Program-made: the position numbers and the translations under genes
The notes under the pieces: generated by a model
What the model was told of the DNA's origin: nothing
Databases searched by the model: none
The model's input: only the letters and a program-made list of their open reading frames with translations
Origin: Sphingomonas horti
GTDB taxonomy: Bacteria > Pseudomonadota > Alphaproteobacteria > Sphingomonadales > Sphingomonadaceae
DNA: 64,000 nucleotides
Reading direction: 5' to 3'
Assembly: GCF_009753715.1 (NCBI RefSeq)
Contig: NZ_WQMS01000013.1
Coordinates: 1-64,000 of the forward strand
Part shown: piece by piece, positions 27,385 to 36,648 of the stretch
How positions within the stretch are numbered: the stretch's first letter is position 1
Layout of the letters: every line of letters begins with the position of its first letter

Positions 27385-29172
27385 TCAGGATTCGGCTTCG
27401 ACGTCGCTCAACCGGGTGCGGCGGAGGCGGGGTTCGCGGTCGAGCTCGCCGGTTTCCCTGATCTCCTTGCGCAGCTCGTCGCGCTTTTCGTGAATCGAGG
27501 CGATCACCGGGCCCATCGCCACGCCCAGATCGACGAGCACGGCCTCCGACAGCTGCAGCGAGCTTTCCAGCGCTTCCGGAACCGCGTCCGTCACCCCCAG
27601 CCGGTAGAGCTCGGCAGCGTGATAGACGTCGCGGGCGCGGGCGACGATGGTAAGATCGGGGAAACGGGCGCGGACAAGGCGGACGATCTTCAGCGACAGC
27701 TGGGGCTGGTCCATCGTCAGCACCAGCGCCGCCGAATTGCCAAGCTCCAGCCGCTCGAGCAGGCCCGGCCGCGAGATGTCGCCGAACAGGACCGGATAGC
27801 CCTGGCTGCGCGCGGTCGCGACCGCGTCGATGTCCGCATCGACGCCGACAAAGCCCTTGCCATGGGTGCGCAGCAGGTCGGCGACCAGCTGGCCGACCCG
27901 CCCGAACCCGATGATCGCCACCCGCTGTTCCGGCACCGGGGTGTCGGCGAGCTCGCCCAGGCCCCCGGCGCGCCGCAGCTCGATCCGCCGCGCCATGTCG
28001 TGGCCGACGCGGGCAAGCACCGGCGTGATCGTCAGCCCGATCGCGGTGACGGTCTGCCAGAAGGCGGCGGTGGACGGCGTGATCAGCCGCGCGCCGACGG
28101 CGGCGGAGAGCACGATCAGCGTGGTTTCCGACGGCGACGACATCAGCACGCCGGTTTCCAGGGCGACCCCCGGCCGGGCGCCGGCGAAGCGCAGCAGCGC
28201 GCCAGTGACGATCGTCTTGACCAGCACGACGCCGATCACGGCGGTGACCAGCGAAGGCCAATTGGCGGCGATCTGGCGGACGTCCACGCTCATCCCGATC
28301 GTGATCAGGAACACGCCGAGCGCCAGACCCTTAAACGGCGCGGTGGTGATCTCGACCTCGCTGCGGAACTCGGTTTCCGCGATCAGGATGCCGGCGAGCA
28401 GGGCGCCCACGATCGGCGACAGGCCGGCCGCCGTGGTCGCGACGCTGGCGATGATCACGATCAGCAGGCTCGCGGCAAGGAACAGCTCCGGGCTCTTGGT
28501 GCGTGCGGCCTGGGCGAACAGGGGCGGCAGCAGGATGCGGCCGGCGATCAGCATCAGGACGATGGTCAGCGCGCCGAGGCCGATCGTCGTCAGCAGCGGC
28601 TCCAGGCCGGCATCCTGGGCCTGGGGCGCGAGCACGCCCAGCGCGAAGATGATCGGCACCAGCGCGACGTCTTCCAGCAGCAGCATCGCGAAGGCGGGCC
28701 GGCCGACCTGGCTGCGCGTGCCCGTCATCGGCAGGACCAGCGCGGTCGAGGACAAGGCGAGCGCCATGCCGAGCCCGAAGGCGCCGGCCCAGCTCTGCCC
28801 GATCAGGTAGAGCGCCGCGCCGATCAGCAAACCGCACAGCGCCAGCTGCGACGCGCCGAGCCCGAACACCAGCTTGCGCATCGACCAGAGCCGGCGAAAC
28901 GACAGCTCCAGCCCGATCGAGAACAGCAGCAGGATGATGCCGAGCTCCGCGAACGGGCTGATCGATTCCGATTGGGTGATCGTGACGTGGTAGAGCCAGG
29001 GATAGCGATCGACCAGCGATCCCAGGCCGTTGGGGCCGACCAGCATGCCGACCAGGATGAAGCCGATGACCGGGCTGACGCGGAGGCGGGCGAACGCCGG
29101 GATAACGAGACCGGCAGCGCCGAGGACGACGAGGGAATCACTGAACGCGTCTGAATCGATCGGGAGAGCCAT
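27385..29172 (-). CDS. CPA2-family cation:proton antiporter with RCK domain
   Basis: A 595-residue Kef-like antiporter. About 12 hydrophobic helices span residues 10-390, including IGFILVGMLVGPNGLG and LALSSTALVLPM. An RCK/TrkA-N domain follows (VAIIGFGRVGQLVADLL, then GVDADIDAV). The C-terminal about 90 residues are charged. It is a paralogue of the gene at 7439-9229, sharing domain order and the STALVLPM type core. It is monocistronic; a hairpin lies in its upstream region (29184-29213). Ion specificity is not determinable. Confidence 0.88.
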   Translation of the reverse strand: MALPIDSDAFSDSLVVLGAAGLVIPAFARLRVSPVIGFILVGMLVGPNGLGSLVDRYPWLYHVTITQSESISPFAELGIILLLFSIGLELSFRRLWSMRKLVFGLGASQLALCGLLIGAALYLIGQSWAGAFGLGMALALSSTALVLPMTGTRSQVGRPAFAMLLLEDVALVPIIFALGVLAPQAQDAGLEPLLTTIGLGALTIVLMLIAGRILLPPLFAQAARTKSPELFLAASLLIVIIASVATTAAGLSPIVGALLAGILIAETEFRSEVEITTAPFKGLALGVFLITIGMSVDVRQIAANWPSLVTAVIGVVLVKTIVTGALLRFAGARPGVALETGVLMSSPSETTLIVLSAAVGARLITPSTAAFWQTVTAIGLTITPVLARVGHDMARRIELRRAGGLGELADTPVPEQRVAIIGFGRVGQLVADLLRTHGKGFVGVDADIDAVATARSQGYPVLFGDISRPGLLERLELGNSAALVLTMDQPQLSLKIVRLVRARFPDLTIVARARDVYHAAELYRLGVTDAVPEALESSLQLSEAVLVDLGVAMGPVIASIHEKRDELRKEIRETGELDREPRLRRTRLSDVEAES

Positions 29173-29183
29173 GGCCCTTCATT

Positions 29184-29213
29184 GCTGAGCCGAAATCGGC
29201 TTGTCAGCTTTTT
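29184..29213 (+). terminator. Terminator-like hairpin between divergent genes
   Basis: GCTGA-GCCG-AAAT-CGGC-TTG-TCAGC followed by TTTTT on the plus strand. It sits just upstream of the antiporter ATG and 110 bp before the monooxygenase. It would stop rightward transcripts antisense to the antiporter; on the minus strand it would lie in that gene's 5' leader. Confidence 0.4.
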
Positions 29214-29324
29214 CCTGGGCTTCGCGGCGAATTTGCTGGCAGGCTCGACGGCGCGGGTGGGGAGAGCCATGCCTGTCGAACCCCGGGCGCGGACGGCGCG
29301 TTGGCCAGGCAAAGGGAGAAGCGC

Positions 29325-30542
29325 GTGCATGACCTAGTGATCGCCGGCGGCGGCCCGGCCGGCATGATGGCCGGCCTGTTGTTCGCGCGGGCCGGCGTGC
29401 AGACGCTGGTGCTGGAAAAGCATGCCGACTTCCTGCGCGACTTCCGGGGCGACACCGTCCACCCCTCGACGATGGAGCTGATCGACGAGCTGGGGCTGCT
29501 CGATGCTTTCCTGGAGCGGCCGCATGACGAAGTGCAGACGCTGACGGTGCGGGTGGCGGACGCGCGGATCACGGTCGCCGATACCCGCCACCTGCCGGTC
29601 AAATGCCCGTTCATCGCGCTGATGCCGCAATGGGATTTCCTCGATTTCCTTGCCGACGAGGCGCGGCGACACCCGACCTTTGCACTGCGGATGGAGGCGG
29701 AAGCGGCGGACCTGCTGCTGGACGGCGGCCGGGTCGCGGGCGTGCGGCTGGCGAGCGGCGAGGAGATGCGGGCAAGGCTGACGATCGCGGCGGACGGGCG
29801 GCGATCGGTGCTGCGCGAGAAAGCGGGCCTGCCCAAGCGCGATCTCGGCGCGCCGATCGACGTGCTGTGGTTCCGGCTGCCCAAGGGGCGCAGCGGCGTA
29901 AACCTGACCGGCGGGACCTTCGGCAACGGCACGCTGGTCGTCCAGCTGGATCGCGGCGACTATTGGCAGTGCGCCTATGTCGTCGCAAAAGGCGGAGCGG
30001 AGGCGCTGAAGGCACGCGGCATCGAGGCGTTCCGGCGCGGCGTCGGCGCGGCGGCGCCGGAACTGGCCGACGTCGTCGATACGCTGACCGATTGGGACCA
30101 GATCAAATTACTGTCGGTGGCGCTCGACCGGCTGGAGCGCTGGAGCCGGCCGGGACTGCTGGCGATCGGCGACGCCGCGCACGCGATGTCGCCGGTGGGC
30201 GGGGTGGGGATCAACCTTGCGATCCAGGACGCGGTGGCGGCGGCGAACATCCTTGCCGCCCCGATGGCGCGAGGCGAGCCGGTCGACGCGCTGCTGCCGA
30301 AGATCGAGCAGCGGCGGATGCTGCCGGTGCGGGTCACGCAGGCGGCGCAGAAGGCCGTGCACGACCGGCTGCTGAAGCCGTTGCTCGAGAGCAAGGCAGT
30401 GATCGACGCGGTGCCGTTCCCGCTGCGACTGTTCGACTGGTTCCCGGTGCTGCGGCGGATTCCCGCCCGCCTGGTCGGTCTCGGCATCCGGCGGGAGCAT
30501 GTGCGTTCACCGGATGCTACACAGCTCTCACCGGAAGACTAG
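29325..30542 (+). CDS. FAD-dependent monooxygenase (PHBH/UbiH-like)
   Basis: A 405-residue flavoprotein hydroxylase. The Rossmann FAD motif is IAGGGPAGMMAGLLFARAG at the N-terminus, Arg in FRGDTVHP is typical of the family, and the second FAD motif is GDAAHAMSPVGGVGINLAIQDA near residue 280. It resembles aromatic and ubiquinone-pathway hydroxylases; the substrate is not assignable. I start at the GTG at 29325, which has AAGGGAG 6-12 bp upstream, rather than the more distal TTG. Its stop overlaps the convergent M50 gene by 4 bp. Confidence 0.87.
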   Translation: MHDLVIAGGGPAGMMAGLLFARAGVQTLVLEKHADFLRDFRGDTVHPSTMELIDELGLLDAFLERPHDEVQTLTVRVADARITVADTRHLPVKCPFIALMPQWDFLDFLADEARRHPTFALRMEAEAADLLLDGGRVAGVRLASGEEMRARLTIAADGRRSVLREKAGLPKRDLGAPIDVLWFRLPKGRSGVNLTGGTFGNGTLVVQLDRGDYWQCAYVVAKGGAEALKARGIEAFRRGVGAAAPELADVVDTLTDWDQIKLLSVALDRLERWSRPGLLAIGDAAHAMSPVGGVGINLAIQDAVAAANILAAPMARGEPVDALLPKIEQRRMLPVRVTQAAQKAVHDRLLKPLLESKAVIDAVPFPLRLFDWFPVLRRIPARLVGLGIRREHVRSPDATQLSPED

Positions 30543-31105
30543 ATATGGTCAATCCGTAGACGATTGGCCCGGGCGATATTTAGTAACGAACGGCCGTCGC
30601 TCCCGGGACAAGGAAGCAAATTCGACATGACGTGCAATGAGCACTGGACCAAGAGCGCAGCGAAAAAGCCACGAGCCAGGGGAAAAGACGAAGTCAGATC
30701 AAGCATCGCGAAACTGACAAAGGCCATCAACGCGTCAGCACATGGGCCCCCGAGAGTCGCCAGCATGTATCGCCGTCCGTGGCGTCTGGCGAAGATATAT
30801 TCGGTTCGACCGGTAGCGAACCAGACTCGCCGCCGAGGCTGCCATCGAAGGCGTAACGGCGACAACTCGATCACCAGCGGATAGACGGCGAGCATCGCAA
30901 TGCGCCCACGCGCGGCGAGACAGCCGACGGCATGGCCGATCTCGTGCACGATCGTTCCAGAAGCGATCGCGGACAAGCCAACGATCGGCCAAAGCCAAAG
31001 AAGCCCGGCCTGAGACAGGATCGGCAAAGGCAACAAAAAGGCGGCGAGTAGAGCAAAGCGATAGATCGCGTTGGCCCAGCGTGTGAACCGCCGGCCTCTA
31101 GTCAA
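30539..31105 (-). CDS. Orphan M50-family (site-2) membrane protease
   Basis: A 188-residue membrane protein with about five hydrophobic segments. It has both M50 catalytic motifs: HEIGHAVG (zinc ligands His54, His58; Glu55) in one helix, and NLLPCPGSDG (Asp170) near the end, the family's NxxPxPxxDG. The LGGPCADAL loop is also M50-like. There is no PDZ or CBS domain, unlike RseP. Base composition is visibly lower in G+C than its neighbours, suggesting transfer. Start is uncertain: TTG at 31105 (AAAAGG upstream) is used here; TTG at 31135 would overlap icd. The substrate is unknown. Confidence 0.7.
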   Translation of the reverse strand: MTRGRRFTRWANAIYRFALLAAFLLPLPILSQAGLLWLWPIVGLSAIASGTIVHEIGHAVGCLAARGRIAMLAVYPLVIELSPLRLRWQPRRRVWFATGRTEYIFARRHGRRYMLATLGGPCADALMAFVSFAMLDLTSSFPLARGFFAALLVQCSLHVMSNLLPCPGSDGRSLLNIARANRLRIDHI

Positions 31106-31125
31106 ACGCCTTTTCAGCCTACCCC

Positions 31126-32346
31126 CTACTTCCAATCGGCCATCGCCGTTTCGAGGTTGGCGCGGATCGCTTCGAAGAATTGTTCGGTGGTCATCCAGGG
31201 CTGGTCGGGGCCGATCAGGATGGCGAGATCCTTGGTCATCGCGCCGCTTTCAACCGTCTGGATGCAGACGCGCTCCAGCGTCTCGGCGAAGCGGGTGACG
31301 TCCGGCGTATTGTCGAAGCGGCCGCGATATTTCAGGCCGCCGGTCCAGGCGAAGATCGACGCGATCGGGTTGGTCGAGGTCGCCTTGCCCTGTTGGTGCA
31401 TGCGATAGTGGCGAGTGACGGTGCCGTGCGCCGCCTCCGCTTCCACGGTCTTGCCGTCGGGCGAGAGCAGGACCGAGGTCATCAGGCCCAGCGAGCCGAA
31501 GCCCTGGGCGACCGAGTCGGACTGCACGTCGCCGTCGTAATTCTTGCAGGCCCAGACGAATTTGCCGCTCCACTTCAGGGCGGAGGCGACCATGTCGTCG
31601 ATCAGGCGATGCTCATACACGATACCAAGCTTGTCGAACTGGGGCTTGAATTCATTCTCATAAACCTCGGCAAAGATGTCCTTGAAGCGGCCGTCATAGG
31701 CCTTCAGGATCGTGTTCTTGGTCGAGAGGTACACCGGCCATTCGCGCAGCAGGCCGTAGTTCAACGATGCGCGGGCGAAGTCGCGGATCGAATCATCCAG
31801 ATTGTACATGCCCATCGCGACGCCCGACGACGGGAATTGGAAGACTTCCTCGTCGATCACCGTGCCGTCGTCGCCCTCGAAGACCATGCGCAGCTTGCCG
31901 GGGCCGGGCACGCGGAAGTCGGTCGCCTTGTACTGGTCGCCGAACGCGTGGCGGCCGACGACGATCGGGTCGGTCCAGCCGGGGACCAGCCGCGGCACGT
32001 TCCTGATGACGATCGGCTCGCGGAAGACGACGCCGCCCAGGATGTTGCGGATCGTGCCGTTCGGCGACTTCCACATCTTCTTGAGGTCGAATTCCTGAAC
32101 TCGCGCCTCGTCCGGGGTGATCGTCGCGCACTTCACGCCGACGCCGTATTTCTTGATCGCGCGCGCGGACTCGACGGTGACGCGATCCTCGGTCTCGTCA
32201 CGTTTCTGGATGCCGAGGTCGTAATATTCGAGGTCGATGTCGAGATAGGGCAGGATCAGGCGCTCGCGGATCCAGGCCCAGATGATCCGCGTCATCTCGT
32301 CGCCGTCGAGCTCGACGACGGGGGTTTTCACCTTGATCTTGGCCAT
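31126..32346 (-). CDS. icd: NADP-dependent isocitrate dehydrogenase
   Basis: A 406-residue TCA-cycle enzyme of the eukaryote-like (type II) NADP-IDH group, oxidising isocitrate to 2-oxoglutarate. Hallmarks are [14 protein letters not shown] at the N-terminus, [12 protein letters not shown], the substrate Arg in NVPRLVPGW, the metal-binding [10 protein letters not shown] region and [12 protein letters not shown], which carries NADP contacts. The ATG at 32346 matches the family start MAKIKVKTP; the longer reading overlaps the promoter. Confidence 0.97.
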   Translation of the reverse strand: MAKIKVKTPVVELDGDEMTRIIWAWIRERLILPYLDIDLEYYDLGIQKRDETEDRVTVESARAIKKYGVGVKCATITPDEARVQEFDLKKMWKSPNGTIRNILGGVVFREPIVIRNVPRLVPGWTDPIVVGRHAFGDQYKATDFRVPGPGKLRMVFEGDDGTVIDEEVFQFPSSGVAMGMYNLDDSIRDFARASLNYGLLREWPVYLSTKNTILKAYDGRFKDIFAEVYENEFKPQFDKLGIVYEHRLIDDMVASALKWSGKFVWACKNYDGDVQSDSVAQGFGSLGLMTSVLLSPDGKTVEAEAAHGTVTRHYRMHQQGKATSTNPIASIFAWTGGLKYRGRFDNTPDVTRFAETLERVCIQTVESGAMTKDLAILIGPDQPWMTTEQFFEAIRANLETAMADWK

Positions 32347-32381
32347 TGCGTATTCGTCCCAGGAAGATTGATTTGGCGCTT

Positions 32382-32409
32382 TCCCTAGGCGAAGCGCCCG
32401 GCCTGTCAA
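32382..32409 (-). promoter_or_regulatory. Sigma-70-type promoter of icd
   Basis: Minus strand TTGACA-N16-TAGGGA (-35 at 32404-32409, -10 at 32382-32387), about 36 bp before the icd ATG. The -35 is a perfect consensus. Confidence 0.65.
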
Positions 32410-32432
32410 CCGGAGCCCAGAGGAGCGGCAAC

Positions 32433-32729
32433 ATGGCCCATTTCATACTGACCTACGATCTCGCGCCCGACTATCTGGAGCGGCGCGGCCAATTCCGGGG
32501 CGAGCATCTGGCACTCGCCTGGGAGGCGGCCGACCAGGGTGCGCTGCTGCTGGGCGGCGCGGTCGGCGATCCGCCCGAATCGGCGCTGCTGCTGTTCTCG
32601 GACAAAGCGGCGGCCGAGGCGTTCGCGAAGAGCGACCCTTATGTCGCGCAGGGCCTTGTGCAGGAATGGCGGGTGCGGCCTTGGACCACGGTCGTCGGCA
32701 AGCACGCCGCGACGCCGGTGCGGCCCTGA
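32433..32729 (+). CDS. YciI-like protein
   Basis: A 98-residue small cytoplasmic protein of the YciI fold. The N-terminal strand MAHFILTYD, the R-x2-H-L-x-L segment (RGEHLALAW) and [15 protein letters not shown] match the family, in which His and Asp are the proposed catalytic pair (here His31-like and Asp in AVGDP). The function of most YciI proteins is unknown. AGGAGCGGCAAC precedes the ATG at 32433. It may be first in a run with psd-pssA, 60 bp away. Confidence 0.85.
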   Translation: MAHFILTYDLAPDYLERRGQFRGEHLALAWEAADQGALLLGGAVGDPPESALLLFSDKAAAEAFAKSDPYVAQGLVQEWRVRPWTTVVGKHAATPVRP

Positions 32730-32788
32730 GCGGAGCCTTGGGCGCGCTCGATCATTGTTTCGGGATCGGGTGCTGCTAAGGAGGCGCA

Positions 32789-33523
32789 ATGGCATCGCTT
32801 GAAAAGCCGCCGGTCGCGACGACGAACGTCAAGTGGCGCTGGCCCTCCGTCCATCCCGACGGACGCAAATTCGTCCTGATCTCGGCGGTCGTGACGCTGA
32901 TCTTCGCCTGGTTCGCGTGGGAGACGCTGGCCTGGCCGATGGCCGCGGTGACGATCTGGGTCGCCGCCTTTTTCCGCGACCCGATCCGCAGCGTGCCGCA
33001 AGGGGAGGGGCTGGTGATCGCGCCCGCCGACGGGCTGATCACGCTGATCCAGCAGGTCGCGCCGCCGCCCGAAATGGCCGGCGAGAACGGCCTGGGCGAC
33101 GCGCCGATGACGCGCGTTTCCATCTTCATGAGCGTCTTCGACGTGCACATCAACCGCTCGCCGATCGCGGGGACGGTGCGGCAGGTCGCCTATATCTCGG
33201 GCAAGTTCCTGAACGCCGACCTCGACAAGGCGAGCGAGGACAATGAGCGCCAGCATATCCTGGTGGAAGGCGCGGACGGGGTGCGGATCGGCTTCACCCA
33301 GATCGCGGGGCTGGTCGCGCGGCGGATCGTGCCGTTCGTCAAGGTCGGCGACACCGTGGGACGCGGGCAGCGGATCGGCCTGATCCGCTTCGGCAGCCGG
33401 GTCGACGTCTATCTGCCGGCCGGGACGTCGCCGCGCGTCGCGCTCGGCCAGCGCACGATCGCCGGCGAGACGATCATCGCGAAACTGGGCGAGCCGGACG
33501 CAGGGATCGGCATCCCGCAATGA
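32789..33523 (+). CDS. psd: Phosphatidylserine decarboxylase
   Basis: A 244-residue proenzyme that yields phosphatidylethanolamine. It is the shorter Psd form with two N-terminal hydrophobic segments. The self-cleavage site is Gly-Ser in [10 protein letters not shown] near residue 208, which generates the pyruvoyl group. [12 protein letters not shown], with its conserved His, is intact. Its stop overlaps the pssA start by 4 bp (ATGA), linking the two steps of PE synthesis. Confidence 0.95.
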   Translation: MASLEKPPVATTNVKWRWPSVHPDGRKFVLISAVVTLIFAWFAWETLAWPMAAVTIWVAAFFRDPIRSVPQGEGLVIAPADGLITLIQQVAPPPEMAGENGLGDAPMTRVSIFMSVFDVHINRSPIAGTVRQVAYISGKFLNADLDKASEDNERQHILVEGADGVRIGFTQIAGLVARRIVPFVKVGDTVGRGQRIGLIRFGSRVDVYLPAGTSPRVALGQRTIAGETIIAKLGEPDAGIGIPQ

Positions 33524-34314
33524 TCCCGGACCGGCCCCGGCGCGGCATCTCGCTGCGCGCCGTCGCCCCCAACGCGGTGACCGCGCTCGCCTTGTGCATG
33601 GGGCTGTCGGGCGTGCGCTTCGCGGTCGGCGGGCAATGGGACCTGGCGGTCGCGTCGATCATCGTCGCCGGCGTGCTCGATGGCCTGGACGGCCGCATCG
33701 CGCGGCTGCTGAAAGGCGAGAGCCGGTTCGGCGCCGAGCTCGATTCGCTGTCCGACGTGATCGCGTTCGGCGTATCGCCGGCGCTGATCCTCTATCTCTG
33801 GTCGCTGCAGGCGCTGCCCCGCTATGGTTGGCTATTCGCGCTGGGCCATGCCGTCTGCTGTGCGCTCAGGCTGGCGCGGTTCAATGCCCAGATCGACGCG
33901 AGCGAACAGCCGCACAAATCGGCCGGCTTCCTGACGGGCGTGCCCGCCCCTGCGGGAGCGGGCCTTGCGCTGCTGCCCATCTTCATCTGGCTCTGGTCGG
34001 GCGAAGAGCATCTGCGGGCGGTCTGGATCGTAGCGCCCTGGATGGCGCTGGTCGCGTTCCTGATGATCTCCAACGTCGCGACCTATAGCTGGTCGTCGCT
34101 GCGGCTGCGGCGCACGATCCGGCTGGAGGCGATCGCGGGCGTAGCCCTGCTGGGCGGCGCGCTGGTCACGGTGCCCTGGGAGACGCTCACCGTGGTCGCG
34201 GTGATCTACCTGGCGCTGATCCCGTTCAGCCTGCGCTCCTATGCCCGCGTCAGGCAGCGGCGCGCAGCGGCGGCACGCGGCGCGGCGCCGGACCTCGCCA
34301 CGCCCGCACCCTGA
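33520..34314 (+). CDS. pssA: CDP-diacylglycerol-serine O-phosphatidyltransferase
   Basis: A 264-residue membrane enzyme that makes phosphatidylserine. The CDP-alcohol phosphotransferase signature is complete: [13 protein letters not shown]...GAELDSLSD, giving D-G-x2-A-R-x8-G-x3-D-x3-D. About seven hydrophobic segments follow. Its product is decarboxylated by the coupled psd. The last 65 bp overlap the convergent small membrane-protein gene. Confidence 0.95.
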   Translation: MIPDRPRRGISLRAVAPNAVTALALCMGLSGVRFAVGGQWDLAVASIIVAGVLDGLDGRIARLLKGESRFGAELDSLSDVIAFGVSPALILYLWSLQALPRYGWLFALGHAVCCALRLARFNAQIDASEQPHKSAGFLTGVPAPAGAGLALLPIFIWLWSGEEHLRAVWIVAPWMALVAFLMISNVATYSWSSLRLRRTIRLEAIAGVALLGGALVTVPWETLTVVAVIYLALIPFSLRSYARVRQRRAAAARGAAPDLATPAP

Positions 34315-34474
34315 CCCGCACCGGCGGCGCGGCCAGCGCACGCGCGTGCACCAGTTCCTCCCCCGCCAGGATCGCGAGCACGCGCGCCGCTTCGTCGCGC
34401 AGCATGCGGACCAGCAGCAAGGACGCGCCGATCGCGGCGAAGGTGAAGAAAAGCGCGGAGAAAATCTGGGCCAT
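34250..34474 (-). CDS. Small membrane protein under an EcfG-type promoter
   Basis: A 74-residue protein with one hydrophobic helix (MAQIFSALFFTFAAIGASLLL), then an Arg/Ala/Pro-rich basic tail. The strong Shine-Dalgarno AGGGAGG ends 7 bp before the ATG at 34474, and a GGAAC-N17-GTT promoter lies 27 bp further upstream, so the gene is very probably real despite overlapping the pssA 3' end by 65 bp on the other strand. No function can be named; the promoter suggests a role in general stress. It ends at 34250. Confidence 0.75.
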   Translation of the reverse strand: MAQIFSALFFTFAAIGASLLLVRMLRDEAARVLAILAGEELVHARALAAPPVRVRVRAWRGPAPRRVPPLRAAA

Positions 34475-34500
34475 CGGAACCTCCCTGAGGTCAGGGCGCC

Positions 34501-34525
34501 AACCGCCCATGACTCCGTTGGTTCC
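34501..34525 (-). promoter_or_regulatory. EcfG-type stress promoter of the small membrane protein
   Basis: Minus strand GGAAC-N17-GTT (-35 at 34521-34525, GTT at 34501-34503). Transcription would start around 34494, leaving a leader of about 20 nt that includes the AGGGAGG ribosome-binding site. Confidence 0.55.
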
Positions 34526-34557
34526 TGTGTTCCCTATTTGTTCCGGCGCTGTCAAGC

Positions 34558-34586
34558 TTGCAAATGACTCGGTTCGCCGCTAAGGG
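34558..34586 (+). promoter_or_regulatory. Promoter of rpsB-tsf
   Basis: TTGCAA-N17-TAAGGG, about 97 bp before the rpsB ATG. The long leader is compatible with S2-mediated autoregulation known in enterobacteria, but I see no specific conserved structure. Confidence 0.5.
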
Positions 34587-34683
34587 CCGCCGCATTCCAC
34601 ATGGAAGGCGCTCATACCGGTGTCCCGCGCTTGTCGAGGGATCACTGCCTTCCAGAGGTATAACCGGGTAAGGAGAACATCCT

Positions 34684-35457
34684 ATGGCGGCTCCCACCGT
34701 CTCTCTGAATGCGCTCGTCGAAGCGGGCGCGCATTTCGGCCACCAGACGCATCGCTGGAATCCCAAGATGAAGCCGTACATCTACGGCGAGCGGAATGGC
34801 GTGCACATCCTCGATCTGTCGCAGACCGTGCCGCTGTTCGCGCGCGCGCTGGACTTCATCAGCTCGACCGTCGCCGCCGGCGGCAAGGTGCTGTTCGTCG
34901 GCACCAAGCGCCAAGCGCAGGAGCCGATCGCCGAGGCGGCGCGCCGTTCGGGCCAGCATTTCGTCAACCACCGCTGGCTGGGCGGTATGCTCACCAACTG
35001 GAAGACGATCTCCAACTCGATCAAGCGCTTCAAGGCGCTGGAAGAGCAGCTTTCCGGCGACACGCACGGCCTGACCAAGAAGGAAGTGCTGCAGCTGACC
35101 CGCGAGCGCGACAAGCTGGAGCTGTCGCTGGGCGGCATCCGCGACATGGGCGGCATCCCGGACGTGATGTTCGTGATCGACGCCAACAAGGAAGAGCTGG
35201 CGATCAAGGAAGCCAACACGCTTGGCATCCCGGTCGTCGCGATCCTCGATTCCAACGTGTCGCCGGACGGCATCGCTTTCCCGGTGCCGGGCAATGACGA
35301 CGCCAGCCGCGCGATCCGCCTTTATGTCGATGCGGTGGCCCAGGCGGCGACCCGCGGCGGCCAGCAGGGCCAGGCCCAGCGCGGCGTCGACATCGGCGCG
35401 ATGGCCGAACCGCCGGCCGAGGAGGCGCTGAACGAAGGCGAGCCCGCGGCGGCGTAA
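34684..35457 (+). CDS. rpsB: 30S ribosomal protein S2
   Basis: A 257-residue ribosomal protein. Core blocks: [23 protein letters not shown] at the N-terminus, [24 protein letters not shown], and the [17 protein letters not shown] segment. A short acidic/Ala C-terminal tail is alphaproteobacterial in style. TAAGGAGAACATCC precedes the ATG. It is co-transcribed with tsf across an intercistronic hairpin. Confidence 0.98.
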   Translation: MAAPTVSLNALVEAGAHFGHQTHRWNPKMKPYIYGERNGVHILDLSQTVPLFARALDFISSTVAAGGKVLFVGTKRQAQEPIAEAARRSGQHFVNHRWLGGMLTNWKTISNSIKRFKALEEQLSGDTHGLTKKEVLQLTRERDKLELSLGGIRDMGGIPDVMFVIDANKEELAIKEANTLGIPVVAILDSNVSPDGIAFPVPGNDDASRAIRLYVDAVAQAATRGGQQGQAQRGVDIGAMAEPPAEEALNEGEPAAA

Positions 35458-35466
35458 GCCCATTCG

Positions 35467-35490
35467 CCCCTCCGGCTGCGGCCGGAGGGG
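35467..35490 (+). terminator. Intercistronic hairpin between rpsB and tsf
   Basis: Perfect 10-bp stem CCCCTCCGGC / GCCGGAGGGG with a TGCG loop, directly after the rpsB stop. No U-run follows, so it probably attenuates or marks RNA processing between rpsB and tsf. Confidence 0.55.
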
Positions 35491-35514
35491 CACTGATCTT
35501 TAAGGAGTAGAAAC

Positions 35515-36465
35515 ATGGCGGAAATCACGGCCGCGATGGTCAAGGATCTGCGCGAGCGCTCCGGCGCCGGCATGATGGACTGCAAGAAGGCGCTGGCGGA
35601 GACCGGCGGCGACATCGAAGCCTCGATCGACTGGCTGCGCGCCAAGGGCCTCGCCTCTGCGGGCAAGAAGGCGGGCCGCACCGCCGCCGAGGGCCTGGTC
35701 GGCGTCGCCACCGCGGGCACCAAGGGCGTTGCCGTCGAGGTGAACTCGGAAACCGACTTCGTCGCCAAGAACGAGCAGTTCCAGGCGTTCGTGCGCGACG
35801 TGACCAAGCTGGCGCTCGACGCCGGCGACAATGTCGAGGCGCTGCTGAACGCGACCATGCCGTCGGGCAAGAGCGTGCAGGAAGCGCTGACCGAGAACAT
35901 CGCGACGATCGGTGAGAACCAGAATCTGCGCCGCGCCAAGGCGCTGAGCGTCAACCAGGGCGCCGTCGTCTCCTATGTCCACAACGCCGCGGCGCCGGGC
36001 ATGGGCAAGATCGGCGTGCTGGTCGCGCTGGAAGGCGATGCCCCGGCCGCCAAGATCGAGGCGCTGGGCAAGCAGCTGGCGATGCACATCGCCGCCGCTG
36101 CGCCGCTGGCGCTGACCGGCGAGGCGATCGATCCGGCGATCATCGAGCGCGAAGCCGCGATCGCCAAGGAAAAGGCCGCCGACAAGATTGCCGGCAAGCC
36201 GCCCGAAGTGGTCGAGAAGATCGTCAAGGGCCCCGTCGACAAGTTCCGCAAGGAGAACGCGCTGCTGACCCAGGCGTTCGTGATCGACGGCAAGACCCCG
36301 GTGGGCGACGTCGTCGCTGCCGAGGCGAAGGCCGCCGGCGGCTCGATCGCGGTCAAGGACTTCGTCCGCTTCCAGCTGGGCGAAGGCATCGAGAAGCAGG
36401 CGAGCGACTTCGCGGCCGAGGTCGCGGCGACCGCCGGCGTCAAGAAGACCGAGCCGGTTGCGTGA
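35515..36465 (+). CDS. tsf: Elongation factor Ts
   Basis: A 316-residue nucleotide-exchange factor for EF-Tu. N-terminal [19 protein letters not shown] and the [10 protein letters not shown] motif (EF-Tu contact) are intact, as is the C-terminal helical dimerisation domain. Slightly longer than E. coli Ts, within the normal range. A terminator-like hairpin (36568-36596) follows. Confidence 0.98.
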   Translation: MAEITAAMVKDLRERSGAGMMDCKKALAETGGDIEASIDWLRAKGLASAGKKAGRTAAEGLVGVATAGTKGVAVEVNSETDFVAKNEQFQAFVRDVTKLALDAGDNVEALLNATMPSGKSVQEALTENIATIGENQNLRRAKALSVNQGAVVSYVHNAAAPGMGKIGVLVALEGDAPAAKIEALGKQLAMHIAAAAPLALTGEAIDPAIIEREAAIAKEKAADKIAGKPPEVVEKIVKGPVDKFRKENALLTQAFVIDGKTPVGDVVAAEAKAAGGSIAVKDFVRFQLGEGIEKQASDFAAEVAATAGVKKTEPVA

Positions 36466-36471
36466 ATGCTT

Positions 36472-36596
36472 CCTCTCCCCTTCGAAGGGAGAGGAACGGT
36501 CGCGCAGCGGCCAAGGAGAGGGGCAGTCTCAGCTCAGCCCTCTCCCGGCGGCGGCTCCGCCGCGCCGCCCTCTCCCCTGAAGGGGAGAGGGGTTTT
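36472..36596. repeat. GC-rich inverted-repeat cluster after tsf
   Basis: Palindromic segments CCTCTCCC...GGGAGAGG (36472-36494) and CCCTCTCCCC...GGGGAGAGGG (36568-36591), with a GGCGGCGGCTCCGCCGCGCCGCC core between. It belongs to the same style of intergenic repeat seen near rluB. Confidence 0.65.
36568..36596 (+). terminator. Terminator-like hairpin downstream of tsf
   Basis: 10-bp stem CCCTCTCCCC / GGGGAGAGGG, TGAA loop, then GTTTTC. It probably ends the rpsB-tsf transcript before pyrH. Confidence 0.55.
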
Positions 36597-36648
36597 CTTG
36601 CGGCTTTGCCCTGACTAAGACACCCTGCACTTGCCCGAACGGAACAGC

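Noticed and set aside
34684-34700. Specific S2-binding leader structure before rpsB
   Set aside because: The leader is long enough, but I could not identify a conserved pseudoknot or repeat to support it.
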